In this document: one piece after another, positions 1 through 9,532 of the stretch
How the letters are laid out: the number at the start of each line of letters is the position of its first letter
How positions within the stretch are numbered: the first letter of the stretch is position 1
Assembly: GCF_018987265.1 (NCBI RefSeq)
Contig: NZ_CP076853.1
Location: 2,976,001 to 3,040,000 of the forward strand
From: Rhizobium sp. WYJ-E13
GTDB lineage: Bacteria; Pseudomonadota; Alphaproteobacteria; Rhizobiales; Rhizobiaceae
Direction of reading: 5' to 3'
DNA: 64,000 bases
Notes under the pieces: generated by a model
What the model was told of the DNA's origin: nothing
Database searches by the model: none
The model's input: the letters and a program-made list of their open reading frames with translations, nothing else
Made by a program: the position numbers and the translations under genes

Positions 1-1923
1 ATCCTTCAGCGTCACGAAGACGATGCCGGCATTCGACGAGTTGGTGAAGCCGTTGATCGACAGGCCCGGGAAGGCGATCGCGTTGGCAACGCCCGGCTGC
101 GCCAGAGCGATGTCGGTCATGCGCTTGATGACGTCTTCCGTGCGGTCGAGGCTTGCGGCATCCGGCAACTGGGCAAAGCCGATCAGATACTGCTTGTCCT
201 GCGACGGCACGAAACCGCCCGGCACCGTATTGAAGATGCCGTAGGTCGCTCCGACCAGCGCAAGGTAGATCACCATGACGATGCTCTTGCGCGACACGAG
301 ACCACCGACGCCCTTGCCATAGGCGTTCGAACCGGCGCCGAAAGCGCGGTTGAAGCCGCGGAAGAACCAGCCGAAGATCGCATCCATGAACCGCGTCAGC
401 CAGTCCTTCGGCGCATGATGCCCCTTCAGAAGAAGGGCAGCGAGCGCCGGAGACAGCGTCAGCGAGTTGAAGGCAGAAATGACGGTCGAGATCGCGATCG
501 TCAGCGCGAACTGGCGATAGAACTGACCCGACAGGCCGGAGATGAAGGCGAGCGGCACGAAGACCGCGACGAGTACCAGCGCGATCGCGATGATCGGGCC
601 GGAGACTTCCTTCATGGCCTTGTAGGTCGCCTGGCGCGGACTGAGCCCGGCCTCGATGTTGCGTTCGACGTTTTCAACGACGACGATCGCGTCGTCCACG
701 ACGATACCGATCGCCAGCACCAAGCCGAAAAGGCTGAGCGCATTGATCGAGAAGCCGAACATATACATGACCGCGAACGTACCGATGATCGATACCGGAA
801 CGGCAATCAGCGGAATGATCGAGGCACGCCATGTCTGCAGGAACAGGATAACGACGAGAACAACGAGCGCGATGGCTTCGAGCAAAGTGTCGATGACCTT
901 CTCGATCGAGGCGCGAACGAACTTCGTCGTATCATAGACGATCTCGTACTTCACGCCTGTCGGCATGGCGAGCTGCAGCTCATCCATGGTCGCTCGGACA
1001 TTGTCGGCGATCTCGATCGCGTTCGAACCCGGCGCCTGGAGAACGGCGACAGCGACAGCCGGCTTGCCGTCGAGCAGCGAACGCAGCGTGTAGTCGGCAG
1101 CACCGAGTTCGATCCGGGCCACGTCGCGCAGGCGGGTGATTTCGCCATTGGCGCCCGTCTTGACGATGATGTTGCCGAATTCCTCGGGCGTGCGCAGTCG
1201 GCCCTGGGCATTCACGTTGAGTTGGAGATCGACCCCCGGCTGGCTGGGAGAGGCGCCGATGATACCGGCAGCAGCCTGGACGTTCTGTGAGCTGATCGCG
1301 TTACTGATGTCGCTGGCGGCAAGATTATGCTCGGCAGCCTTCTGCGGATCGATCCACACGCGCATCGAATAGTCGCCAGCGCCGAAGACCTGCACCTGGC
1401 CGACGCCGGCGATGCGGGCGAGCCGGTCCTTGATGTTCAGCGTCGCATAATTGCGCAGATAGGTGATGTCATGGCTGTTCCCATCGGAAACGAGGTTGAC
1501 GACCATGATGAAGTCCGGCGAGCTCTTGACCGTGGTAATGCCGAGCGCACGAACTTCGGCCGGCAGGCGGGGTTCGGCCTGCGACACGCGGTTCTGAACG
1601 AGCTGTTGCGCCTTGTCCGGGTCGGTGCCGAGCTTGAAGGTGACCGTGACGTTCAAAACGCCGTCCGATGTCGCCTGGCTGGACATATAGAGCATGCCCT
1701 CGACACCGTTGATCTGCTCTTCGAGCGGTGTGGCCACCGTTTCGGCAATGACGGTCGGGTTCGCGCCGGGATAGGTGGCGCGCACGACGACCGACGGCGG
1801 CACGACCTCGGGATATTCCGAGATCGGCAACGCCCTGAGGCCGATCAGGCCGGCGACCACGATGAGGACCGAAAGAACACCGGCAAACACCGGGCGGTCG
1901 ACAAAGAATCTGGATATGTTCAT
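1..1923 (-). CDS. RND multidrug efflux permease (AcrB/MexB type), 3' end outside window
   Basis: This is the inner-membrane proton/drug antiporter of a tripartite efflux pump, cut by the window edge. The first 641 residues are visible. They begin MNISRFFVDRPVFAGVLS, the usual cytoplasmic helix plus TM1, followed by a porter domain with the DPDKAQQLVQNRVSQA stretch. The TM4 motif GIVVDDAIVVVENVERN near residue 405 carries the Asp-Asp pair used for proton relay. The start at 1923 is preceded by GGAGAGGG. It lies 118 bp downstream of the adaptor gene and should be co-transcribed with it. No outer-membrane channel gene is present, so the pump may borrow one. The family is certain; the substrate is unknown. 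Confidence 0.95.
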   Translation of the reverse strand, partial: MNISRFFVDRPVFAGVLSVLIVVAGLIGLRALPISEYPEVVPPSVVVRATYPGANPTVIAETVATPLEEQINGVEGMLYMSSQATSDGVLNVTVTFKLGTDPDKAQQLVQNRVSQAEPRLPAEVRALGITTVKSSPDFIMVVNLVSDGNSHDITYLRNYATLNIKDRLARIAGVGQVQVFGAGDYSMRVWIDPQKAAEHNLAASDISNAISSQNVQAAAGIIGASPSQPGVDLQLNVNAQGRLRTPEEFGNIIVKTGANGEITRLRDVARIELGAADYTLRSLLDGKPAVAVAVLQAPGSNAIEIADNVRATMDELQLAMPTGVKYEIVYDTTKFVRASIEKVIDTLLEAIALVVLVVILFLQTWRASIIPLIAVPVSIIGTFAVMYMFGFSINALSLFGLVLAIGIVVDDAIVVVENVERNIEAGLSPRQATYKAMKEVSGPIIAIALVLVAVFVPLAFISGLSGQFYRQFALTIAISTVISAFNSLTLSPALAALLLKGHHAPKDWLTRFMDAIFGWFFRGFNRAFGAGSNAYGKGVGGLVSRKSIVMVIYLALVGATYGIFNTVPGGFVPSQDKQYLIGFAQLPDAASLDRTEDVIKRMTDIALAQPGVANAIAFPGLSINGFTNSSNAGIVFVTLKD

Positions 1924-1966
1924 TTTAAAGCCCTCTCCGGGGTGAACATGGATGCAAAATCCCTCC

Positions 1967-2033
1967 CCGGCGGCCTGAAGGCTCGCCGGCGGGTCATGTT
2001 ATTTCGGCCAATGCCCCCTCCCTGAGGGAGGGG
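1967..2033 (-). other. Two intercistronic hairpins between adaptor and RND pump genes
   Basis: The 118-bp gap holds two strong dyads. In one, CCGGCGGCC at 1967-1975 pairs with GGC-T-CGCCGG at 1980-1989 (TGAA loop, one bulged T). In the other, CCCCTCCC at 2015-2022 pairs with GGGAGGGG at 2026-2033. Neither has a T-rich tail on the minus strand. mRNA processing, differential stability or attenuation is therefore more likely than full termination. Confidence 0.55.
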
Positions 2034-2041
2034 ACTGCATC

Positions 2042-3232
2042 TTATTGAGCGGTCGCGACCTTCTCTTCCATCTGCGGTGCGACGACTGCGCCCGGACGGA
2101 TGCGCTGCAACCCATTGACGACGATCTTGTCGCCGACCTTGAGGCCGCCTTCGATCACGCGTTGGCCATCGAACAGCGAGCCGAGCTGGATCTGCCGGTA
2201 ATTGACCTTGTTTTCACCGTCGACGACGAAGACAAACTTCTTGTCCTGGTCGGTGCCGACGGCGCGGTCACTGATAACGATCTTGTTCTCGGCCTTCGGC
2301 TGGCCCATGCGCACCCGCACGAACTGGCCGGGGATCAGCCTGCCGCCGGGATTGTCGAAGACTGCCCGCACGGCAATGGTACCGCTGGCAGCATCGACTT
2401 CGTTGTCGACGAGCTGAAGCTTGCCCTTGATCGGCGTTCCCTCATCGGCAAGCGTGCCGATTTCGACCGGGATCTGTTCAACCGCCGGCAATGCGGCGTC
2501 AGTTGCCGGAAGCTCCGAAAGAGCCTTCGTGACCATCTCTTCGCTCGCGTTGAAGCTTGCATAGATCGGATCGACGGAGACGAGCGTCGTCAGCTCAGGC
2601 GAAGCCGAACCGGCAGCGACAATGTTGCCGACCGTGACCTCGATCTTGCCGATGCGGCCGGAAACCGGAGCGCGCACCTGCGTGTAGTCGAGATCAAGCT
2701 GCGCGGACTGGAGGGCGGCCTGCGCCGAACGCAGGCTTGCCTGGGCTTCAGCCAGCGTGCTCTGGCGCTGGTCGAGATCGCTCTGTGAGATTGTGCGGTT
2801 GTCCGAGAGACGGCGGCCACGGTCGAGTTCGGTCTGCGCCAGGCTGACCTTGGCTTCGGCCGAAGCGACCTGGCCCTGCGCCTGAGAGACGGCCGCCTGA
2901 TAGGGAGCCGGATCGATGGCGAACAGCAGGTCACCCTGCTTGACCAAGGCACCTTCACGGAAATGGACCGATTGGATGGCGCCCCCGACGCGGGGACGGA
3001 TCTGCACACGGTCGATAGCCTCTAGACGACCGGAGAAGTTCTCCCAGTTCGTCACGTCGCGGCTGGCGACGACAGCAACTGTCACCGGCACGGCCGGAGG
3101 CTGCGCAGGTTCGGAGGCGGCCGTGGCGGTTGCGCTCATCGGCAGTTCGAAAAAGATGGCAGCGGCCGAAACGGACGCAGCAACACCCAGACCGGCGCCC
3201 ACCAGGGCCCAGCGCTTACTTCTGGACGTCAT
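2042..3232 (-). CDS. RND efflux periplasmic adaptor subunit (AcrA/MexA, HlyD family)
   Basis: This membrane-fusion protein of 396 aa links the RND pump to an outer-membrane channel. The N-terminus MTSRSKRWALVGAGLG is followed by a hydrophobic export/anchor segment to about residue 30. A lipoyl-like half-motif VQIRPRVGGAIQSVHF comes near residue 80. A long Gln/Ala-rich alpha-hairpin (about 110-175) follows, then the second lipoyl half with TQVRAPVSGRIGKIEV, then a beta-barrel. A GGAGAG ribosome site precedes the ATG. It follows the hydrolase-like gene by 48 bp and precedes the pump gene, so the three probably form one operon divergent from the LysR gene at 4250. Confidence 0.94.
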   Translation of the reverse strand: MTSRSKRWALVGAGLGVAASVSAAAIFFELPMSATATAASEPAQPPAVPVTVAVVASRDVTNWENFSGRLEAIDRVQIRPRVGGAIQSVHFREGALVKQGDLLFAIDPAPYQAAVSQAQGQVASAEAKVSLAQTELDRGRRLSDNRTISQSDLDQRQSTLAEAQASLRSAQAALQSAQLDLDYTQVRAPVSGRIGKIEVTVGNIVAAGSASPELTTLVSVDPIYASFNASEEMVTKALSELPATDAALPAVEQIPVEIGTLADEGTPIKGKLQLVDNEVDAASGTIAVRAVFDNPGGRLIPGQFVRVRMGQPKAENKIVISDRAVGTDQDKKFVFVVDGENKVNYRQIQLGSLFDGQRVIEGGLKVGDKIVVNGLQRIRPGAVVAPQMEEKVATAQ

Positions 3233-3280
3233 TGGTACTCTCCTTGCGGCCCCGAATGGCCGTAAAAAATCAGTTCGTCT

Positions 3281-4093
3281 TCAATGTAATTGTGGCTGAA
3301 CGCTCACGTCCTGAAGGAAATCTCCGAAGTGGCGGCTGACGTTGCCCTGCCACGTGGAAATCCCCTCAGATTTTCCGCCGTAAATGGATGGCCAACCTGT
3401 CCCGGCGGGGAGAACATGCTGGCGCACGCCAACGCCTGCCTTCTTCAGGCGAGCGGCGTAACCGATTGTTTCGTCATGCAGCGGATCATCCTCCGCCGTA
3501 AAAATCAGGGCCGGCGCAACACCGGCAATACGCGAACAGAGGCACGGCGCAGCATAGGGATGGCAGCCGCCGCCGCTCAGATAATGGCTCCAGCCTTCCG
3601 TCCAGCGCTGGCGCATACCGATCCTGTCCGCCTTGCGAATCGAAGACGTACCCATGAAAGGATCGAGAAGAGGAGAAATCAGGATCTGGCCGTCAAGCGC
3701 ATCCGGAATCTGGTCACGCGCCTTTAGCGCGACGCCGGCGGCGACATTGCCACCCGCCTCTTCACCGGCGACGAAAAGCAGCGACTTGCGGTCACCAAGA
3801 CCAGCTTTCTTGAGGGCAAGATAGGAAAGGATCGAGAAGGAAACTTCGAGCGCCTTCGGAAAAACGTTGCCCGACAGCGTGCTGTAATCGGCAGATACGA
3901 CGATCGCACCCGCCTTTGCGAGGCTGCTGGCGATTGGGCGGTCGGCATTCGGATCGCTATCGAGGAATGCCCCGCCATGCAGATAGAGCACGATCGGCGG
4001 CCCCTTGCCGAAATCAGCGCCCATATAGACGCGCGCAGAAACGGGGCCAGCGGCCACCTTTTCCAGCACCATGTCTTTGATCTCGGGCACCAT
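3281..4093 (-). CDS. Degenerate alpha/beta hydrolase (HSL-like fold), probable pseudoenzyme
   Basis: A 270-aa protein of the hormone-sensitive-lipase/acetyl-hydrolase group. The oxyanion-hole motif is intact as LYLHGGAF (about residues 36-43), and the acid region reads AEDDPLHDE. The nucleophile elbow, normally GDSAGGN, reads GEEAGGN, so the catalytic Ser is Glu. The His region, normally HGF-like, reads AGTGWPS, so the catalytic His is absent too. The frame is open and the length normal, so this is not simple decay; a binding or regulatory role is an inference. It is the first gene of the pump operon and runs divergently from a LysR regulator. Confidence 0.85.
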   Translation of the reverse strand: MVPEIKDMVLEKVAAGPVSARVYMGADFGKGPPIVLYLHGGAFLDSDPNADRPIASSLAKAGAIVVSADYSTLSGNVFPKALEVSFSILSYLALKKAGLGDRKSLLFVAGEEAGGNVAAGVALKARDQIPDALDGQILISPLLDPFMGTSSIRKADRIGMRQRWTEGWSHYLSGGGCHPYAAPCLCSRIAGVAPALIFTAEDDPLHDETIGYAARLKKAGVGVRQHVLPAGTGWPSIYGGKSEGISTWQGNVSRHFGDFLQDVSVQPQLH

Positions 4094-4249
4094 CGTCTCT
4101 ATCTCTTTGCATATGACGGATAACGCCCGCCTCTTGCATTTTGAACCAAAAAGATATTGTTATTCAATTCGGGGAATAAGAAGCGATATCGCGATAACAC
4201 TATTCCAAATTCCGAACAATGTTGCAACGCAAACTGCGGACTTGAACCG
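4094..4249. promoter_or_regulatory. Divergent promoter region with LysR-type dyad (4160-4179)
   Basis: This 156-bp gap separates the efflux operon (minus) from lysR (plus). It contains the dyad TTATTC (4160-4165), 8 nt, GAATAA (4174-4179), a plausible LysR operator. The 10-mer TGACGGATAA at 4114-4123 recurs at 7197-7206 beside the second, related LysR gene. Binding is inferred from position and symmetry only. Confidence 0.5.
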
Positions 4250-5161
4250 ATGGATCAACTCTCGGCAATGCGCGTCTTCATCCGCGTGGTGGAGACGGGC
4301 AATTTCACCCGCGCCGCCGACATGCTCGCCATGCCCAAGGCGACGGTGACCAATCTCATTCAGGGGCTGGAAGCGCACCTGCGCACCAAGCTCCTCAACC
4401 GCACCACCCGCCGCGTCATGGTGACGACGGACGGTGCCCTTTACTACGAACGCGCCGCGCAGATCATTTCCGAACTTGAGGAGCTGGACGGCAGTCTTTC
4501 AAACTCTCAGAGCCTGCCGACGGGACGGTTGCGGGTCGAGATGGCCGGTGCCTTTGCCGACTCCATCATCGTGCCGGCGCTTTGCGATTTCTACCAGCGT
4601 TACCCCGATATCCGCATCGACCTCGGAGTCAGCGACCGCACTGTCGATTATCTCGCCGAAAACGTCGACTGTGCGCTGCGTGCCGGCACGCCGGCCGACC
4701 AGTCGCTCATCGCCAGACGCGTTTCCGAGATCGAAATGATCACCTGCGTTGCGCCTCTTTATGTCGAGAAATTCGGCTTGCCGCAGCGGCCGGAAGAGCT
4801 TGAAACGGAACATTATTCCGTCAATTATTTCCGCGCCCAGAACAATCGCACGGTGCCCTTCGAATTTCGCAAGGACAATGAGGTTGTCGAGGTCAATCCG
4901 CGCTACATTGTTTCCGTCAATGACAGCCGCACCTACATGACCGCGGCTCTTGCCGGCCTCGGCCTCGCCCAGATTCCGATCTTCATGGCACGTGAACCAC
5001 TGGCAAAAGGCGAGCTGGTTCAGACCCTGAAGGAATGGACGCGTGAGTCACTGCCGCTCTACGTTGTCTATCCGCCTAACCGGCACCTCAGCAACAAGGT
5101 TCGTGTTTTTGTCGACTGGCTGGTGAAACTGCTGGCGGATGCAAATCTCAACGCCCGCTGA
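4250..5161 (+). CDS. LysR family transcriptional regulator
   Basis: A 303-aa LysR-type regulator. The start at 4250 (MDQLSAMRVFIRVVETGNF) is chosen because it begins exactly where the conserved winged-helix domain begins; the frame is open upstream to 4157, but that extension lies in the promoter region. The HTH reads FTRAADMLAMPKATVTNLIQGLE (given here only to locate residues 20-42). The effector domain includes RLRVEMAGAFADSIIVP and CALRAGTPADQSLIARR, typical of the CrgA/DhcR-like subgroup. It is divergent from the hydrolase-adaptor-pump operon, the usual arrangement for a local regulator. It resembles the LysR at 7253 along its whole length. Confidence 0.92.
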   Translation: MDQLSAMRVFIRVVETGNFTRAADMLAMPKATVTNLIQGLEAHLRTKLLNRTTRRVMVTTDGALYYERAAQIISELEELDGSLSNSQSLPTGRLRVEMAGAFADSIIVPALCDFYQRYPDIRIDLGVSDRTVDYLAENVDCALRAGTPADQSLIARRVSEIEMITCVAPLYVEKFGLPQRPEELETEHYSVNYFRAQNNRTVPFEFRKDNEVVEVNPRYIVSVNDSRTYMTAALAGLGLAQIPIFMAREPLAKGELVQTLKEWTRESLPLYVVYPPNRHLSNKVRVFVDWLVKLLADANLNAR

Positions 5162-5401
5162 AAACGCCGACTCACAAAAAGAAAGCGGCCCGTGACGGGA
5201 GGGATAACCGTCACGGGCCTTGATCTGATGTCTTGAACTGAAGGCCTGTCGCACCGCAGGAAGGCGCGGCAGGCCCTGGAGTGGAGGTCAGGACGCTGGC
5301 GGCAGTGTGCCACCCGCGTCCGTCTATCCTGATATAGGCGCGCTTAGCCGGATAGTAAGGGGCTGTACTCAGCAGACTGTTCACAACTTTGCGACAGGCG
5401 G
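5162..5401. other. Intergenic region, no gene seen apart from the terminator
   Basis: The 240 bp between convergent lysR and SDR genes holds the strong hairpin at 5187-5219. A weaker imperfect GC hairpin (GGCCTGTCGC near 5242 with GCGCGGCAGGCC near 5265) lies further on. No credible coding frame or RNA gene was seen in the rest. Confidence 0.5.
5187..5219. terminator. Strong hairpin, likely bidirectional terminator
   Basis: GGCCCGTGACGG (5187-5198) pairs perfectly with CCGTCACGGGCC (5208-5219) around a 9-nt loop. It lies 25 bp after lysR. Read on the minus strand it is followed by GCTTTCTTTTTG, a T-rich tail, so it should stop transcription coming from the SDR gene at least. Confidence 0.75.
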
Positions 5402-6304
5402 TTATCTCCTGATAGCAGGTTTCAGCAGATCCTCGATGCCAATGCGGCGGAAGAGTTCGGCCCGGACACGATCGGCAACGCCGTTGACGATTTCCGCACC
5501 GTCTTCCGACGGGTCGATATGTGTGCGAAACGGCCGCTTGCCGAAAGGCATATTCACCACATCGACAATGGCAGTCGCAACGGAAGCAGCATCCGCATCG
5601 GCAGGTTCGAGCGAGGCAAGACCCTTCAACGCCAGTTCCGACAGACCCCTATAGGGACCTTCGTTATATTCAGCAGCGCGGGCCGTATCGGCAGGCGAAC
5701 CGGAATGGGCGAAGTGGTTCGTGCCCTTGGTGAAGGCACCGGGAACGATGATCGTCGTTTCGATGCCCCAGCGTGTCAGTTCACTGGCATAGGAGACGGC
5801 AAGCGAGTCCATGGCGGCCTTGGCGGCGAAATAGGGAGCAAGATAGGGAGGCGTGCCGCCGCGTGCGCTCGAAGAGGAGACCCAGACGACCAGCCCCTGC
5901 CCCTGCTTGCGCAGATGCGGAAGCACTGCGCGGTTCACGCGCTGGGTCGAAAGCACGTTGATATCGAAAAGCTCAGCATATTGCTGCGGCGTGAAGGCTT
6001 CGGCCGGGCCGAAAGACATATGGCCGGCATTGTGGATGATCGTGTCGATTTGGCCTTCGGCGGCGATCACCTTCGCGACACCGGCTTCGACGGAAGCATC
6101 GGAAGCGACATCCAGTTCGACAGCCTTCAGATTGACGCCGTTTTCTCTGGAGAAGGCTTCGACGGCCTCGACCTGCGGCCCGTTGCGGCCTTCGGTTTCG
6201 CGCATCGAGGCATAAACGGTATGGCCGGCCTTGGCGAGCGCGCGAGCGGCAAGGGCGCCGAAACCGCTGGAAGCGCCGGTGATGACGATGACTTGCTTGT
6301 TCAT
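5402..6304 (-). CDS. Short-chain dehydrogenase/reductase (SDR)
   Basis: A cytoplasmic NAD(P)-dependent oxidoreductase of 300 aa. The Rossmann glycine motif TGASSGFG is at residues 9-16, NNAG appears as HNAG near 92, the catalytic Ser is in VWVSSSSARGG, and Tyr/Lys are in YFAAK. The C-terminus is longer than in classical 250-aa SDRs. It lies 85 bp downstream of another SDR gene on the same strand. The pair is divergent from the LysR gene at 7253, suggesting one small regulon. The substrate cannot be told from sequence. Confidence 0.9.
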   Translation of the reverse strand: MNKQVIVITGASSGFGALAARALAKAGHTVYASMRETEGRNGPQVEAVEAFSRENGVNLKAVELDVASDASVEAGVAKVIAAEGQIDTIIHNAGHMSFGPAEAFTPQQYAELFDINVLSTQRVNRAVLPHLRKQGQGLVVWVSSSSARGGTPPYLAPYFAAKAAMDSLAVSYASELTRWGIETTIIVPGAFTKGTNHFAHSGSPADTARAAEYNEGPYRGLSELALKGLASLEPADADAASVATAIVDVVNMPFGKRPFRTHIDPSEDGAEIVNGVADRVRAELFRRIGIEDLLKPAIRR

Positions 6305-6389
6305 GATCCTGTTCCTTCTGTGCGTGGGGTTGGTTGAAAAAATGCGAGGGAAAACCTTGGCGGCGCGTCACGCCGCCACGAAACCTGCG

Positions 6390-7130
6390 TCAGACCATGC
6401 CGCCATTGGCGCGCAGCACCTGACCGTTGATCCATGCGCCGTCAGAACCGGCGAGGAAGGCAACGACGCCTGCTATATCCTCCGGCGTGCCGAGGCGTTC
6501 GAGCGGGTTTGCCTTGGCAAGGCGGTCGATCAGCTCGTCGGACTTGCCGTTGAGAAAGAGGTCGGTGCCTGTCGGGCCGGGAGCGACCGTATTGACGGTG
6601 ATCTGGCGGCCACGCATTTCCTTGGACATGATAGCGCTCATCGTCTCGACGGCGGCCTTCGTGGCGGCATAGACGCTGTAGGTTTCCGGCTTCAGGCCAA
6701 CGACCGAGCTCGAGACGTTGATGACCCGGCCACCGTCATGCAGACGCTTGGCAGCCTCACGCAGCGTATTGAACGTACCCTTGAGGTTGACGCTGATCTG
6801 ACGGTCGAAGGTCGCGTCGTCGACATCGGCAAGGCGGGAAAGCAGCATGATGCCGGCATTGTTGACGAGGACGTCGACACCGCCGAAGGCTGCCTCTGCA
6901 GCGTCGAACATACGGCGCACGGCATCGGCATCGGCAACATCGGCCTGTGCCGTCAGCGCCTTGCCCCCGGCCTTTTCGATCTTCTGGGCCAGTTCCTCGG
7001 CACGTGCCGCATTGCCTGAATAGTTGATGACAACGGTGAAGCCGTCCTTTGCAAGACGTTCGGCGATCGAAGCGCCGATGCCACGGGAAGCGCCGGTAAC
7101 GAGAGCGACCTTGTTTTGATTGGCAGACAT
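6390..7130 (-). CDS. Short-chain dehydrogenase/reductase, 3-oxoacyl-ACP reductase-like
   Basis: A classical SDR of 246 aa with TGASRGIG (residues 12-19), NNAGIM, catalytic Ser in NVSSSV, and YAATK. The C-terminus INGQVLRANGGMV is typical of FabG-like enzymes. The start at 7130 (MSANQNK) has a good AGGAGAAG site; an upstream in-frame start at 7214 would run into the divergent LysR promoter and is rejected. It is the first gene of a two-SDR operon opposite lysR. Many such SDRs are quinone or aldehyde reductases, but no specific role is claimed. Confidence 0.9.
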   Translation of the reverse strand: MSANQNKVALVTGASRGIGASIAERLAKDGFTVVINYSGNAARAEELAQKIEKAGGKALTAQADVADADAVRRMFDAAEAAFGGVDVLVNNAGIMLLSRLADVDDATFDRQISVNLKGTFNTLREAAKRLHDGGRVINVSSSVVGLKPETYSVYAATKAAVETMSAIMSKEMRGRQITVNTVAPGPTGTDLFLNGKSDELIDRLAKANPLERLGTPEDIAGVVAFLAGSDGAWINGQVLRANGGMV

Positions 7131-7196
7131 TTTTCTTCTCCTTTGGTTCGGCGCCCGCAGCGCCCTTTCGATGAGAAGAAGATGTCCCTTTTCACT

Positions 7197-7240
7197 TGAC
7201 GGATAATGAGCCATTATTCGGCATCACTATCCGGAGAATA
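7197..7240. promoter_or_regulatory. Candidate LysR operator in SDR/lysR divergent promoter
   Basis: Imperfect dyad TATTCGG (7215-7221) facing CCGGAGAATA (7231-7240), with TGACGGATAA at 7197-7206. Both elements resemble those at 4160-4179 and 4114-4123 in front of the related LysR gene. Operator function is inferred. Confidence 0.42.
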
Positions 7241-7252
7241 CGAACAAACAAA

Positions 7253-8818
<1,566 letters not shown>

Positions 8819-8919
8819 GATCCATTTCCTTGTAATTGTTGGCTTGCGTTCCAAACGCCAGCCGGCAAATCATTGTTCCGGGTGGTGGATGAGCAAAGAG
8901 GATGTTATCGGCACTCTTC

Positions 8920-9516
8920 ATGACAACCGACATGATCAATGGCGCGATCGGCGCCGGCCCGCTTGCCGGGGAAAGCCTGCGCCATTTCTTTGAACGTGAT
9001 GCGATCGAGGTCGCCCGCGACCTGCTCGGCTGCCACCTCACGGTCAACGATGCAGGCGGGCGGATCACCGAGACGGAAGCCTATTACCCCGACGACCCGG
9101 CCTCCCACAGTTTCCGCGGCCCGACCAAGCGCAACGGCGCTATGTATGGCCGTCCAGGCAATGTCTATATTTACCGCATCTACGGCATGTACTGGTGCCT
9201 GAACTTCGTCTGCTCACCGGGCTCGGCGGTGCTGATCCGTGCCCTGGAGCCGGAAATCGGCCTGCCGGTCATGATGGAGCGGCGGGGCACCGATGTGCTG
9301 GCGCAACTCTGCAGCGGCCCCGGCAAGCTCTGCCAGGCACTCGACATCGATATAGCCATCAACGACCGGACGCTCGACAAGCCGCCTTACGCGATCTCAC
9401 CGTCTGCGCCCGTACCAATCGTCTCGGGCAAGCGCATAGGCATCACGAAAAATGCCGAAGCACCGTGGCGCTTCGGCATTCAGGGATCGCGATATCTGAG
9501 CAAGCCGTTCCGCTAA
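8920..9516 (+). CDS. mpg: DNA-3-methyladenine glycosylase (AAG/MPG family)
   Basis: Base-excision repair enzyme that removes alkylated purines. After LARDLLGCHL-like LARDLLG comes the active-site segment ITETEAYYPDDPASHSF with the catalytic Glu. Next come TKRNGAMYGRPGNVYIYRIYGM, the DNA-intercalating/binding core (about residues 65-90), and the GPGKLCQAL helix. The length, near 200 aa, fits bacterial members. Starts at 8902, 8920 and 8932 are all possible and none has a convincing ribosome site; 8920 is a compromise. The gene stands alone between a hypothetical gene and the convergent emrB. Confidence 0.88.
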   Translation: MTTDMINGAIGAGPLAGESLRHFFERDAIEVARDLLGCHLTVNDAGGRITETEAYYPDDPASHSFRGPTKRNGAMYGRPGNVYIYRIYGMYWCLNFVCSPGSAVLIRALEPEIGLPVMMERRGTDVLAQLCSGPGKLCQALDIDIAINDRTLDKPPYAISPSAPVPIVSGKRIGITKNAEAPWRFGIQGSRYLSKPFR

Positions 9517-9532
9517 TGGCGGAACTTCACTG

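Noticed and set aside
415..1290. 291-codon plus-strand frame extremely rich in Arg, Asp and Glu
   Set aside because: Antisense to the first RND pump, whose TM4 DD motif and porter domain are unmistakable.
4157..4249. Upstream start of the first LysR gene
   Set aside because: The 31 extra residues have no similarity to LysR N-termini and overlap the operator dyad; ATG 4250 begins at the conserved HTH.
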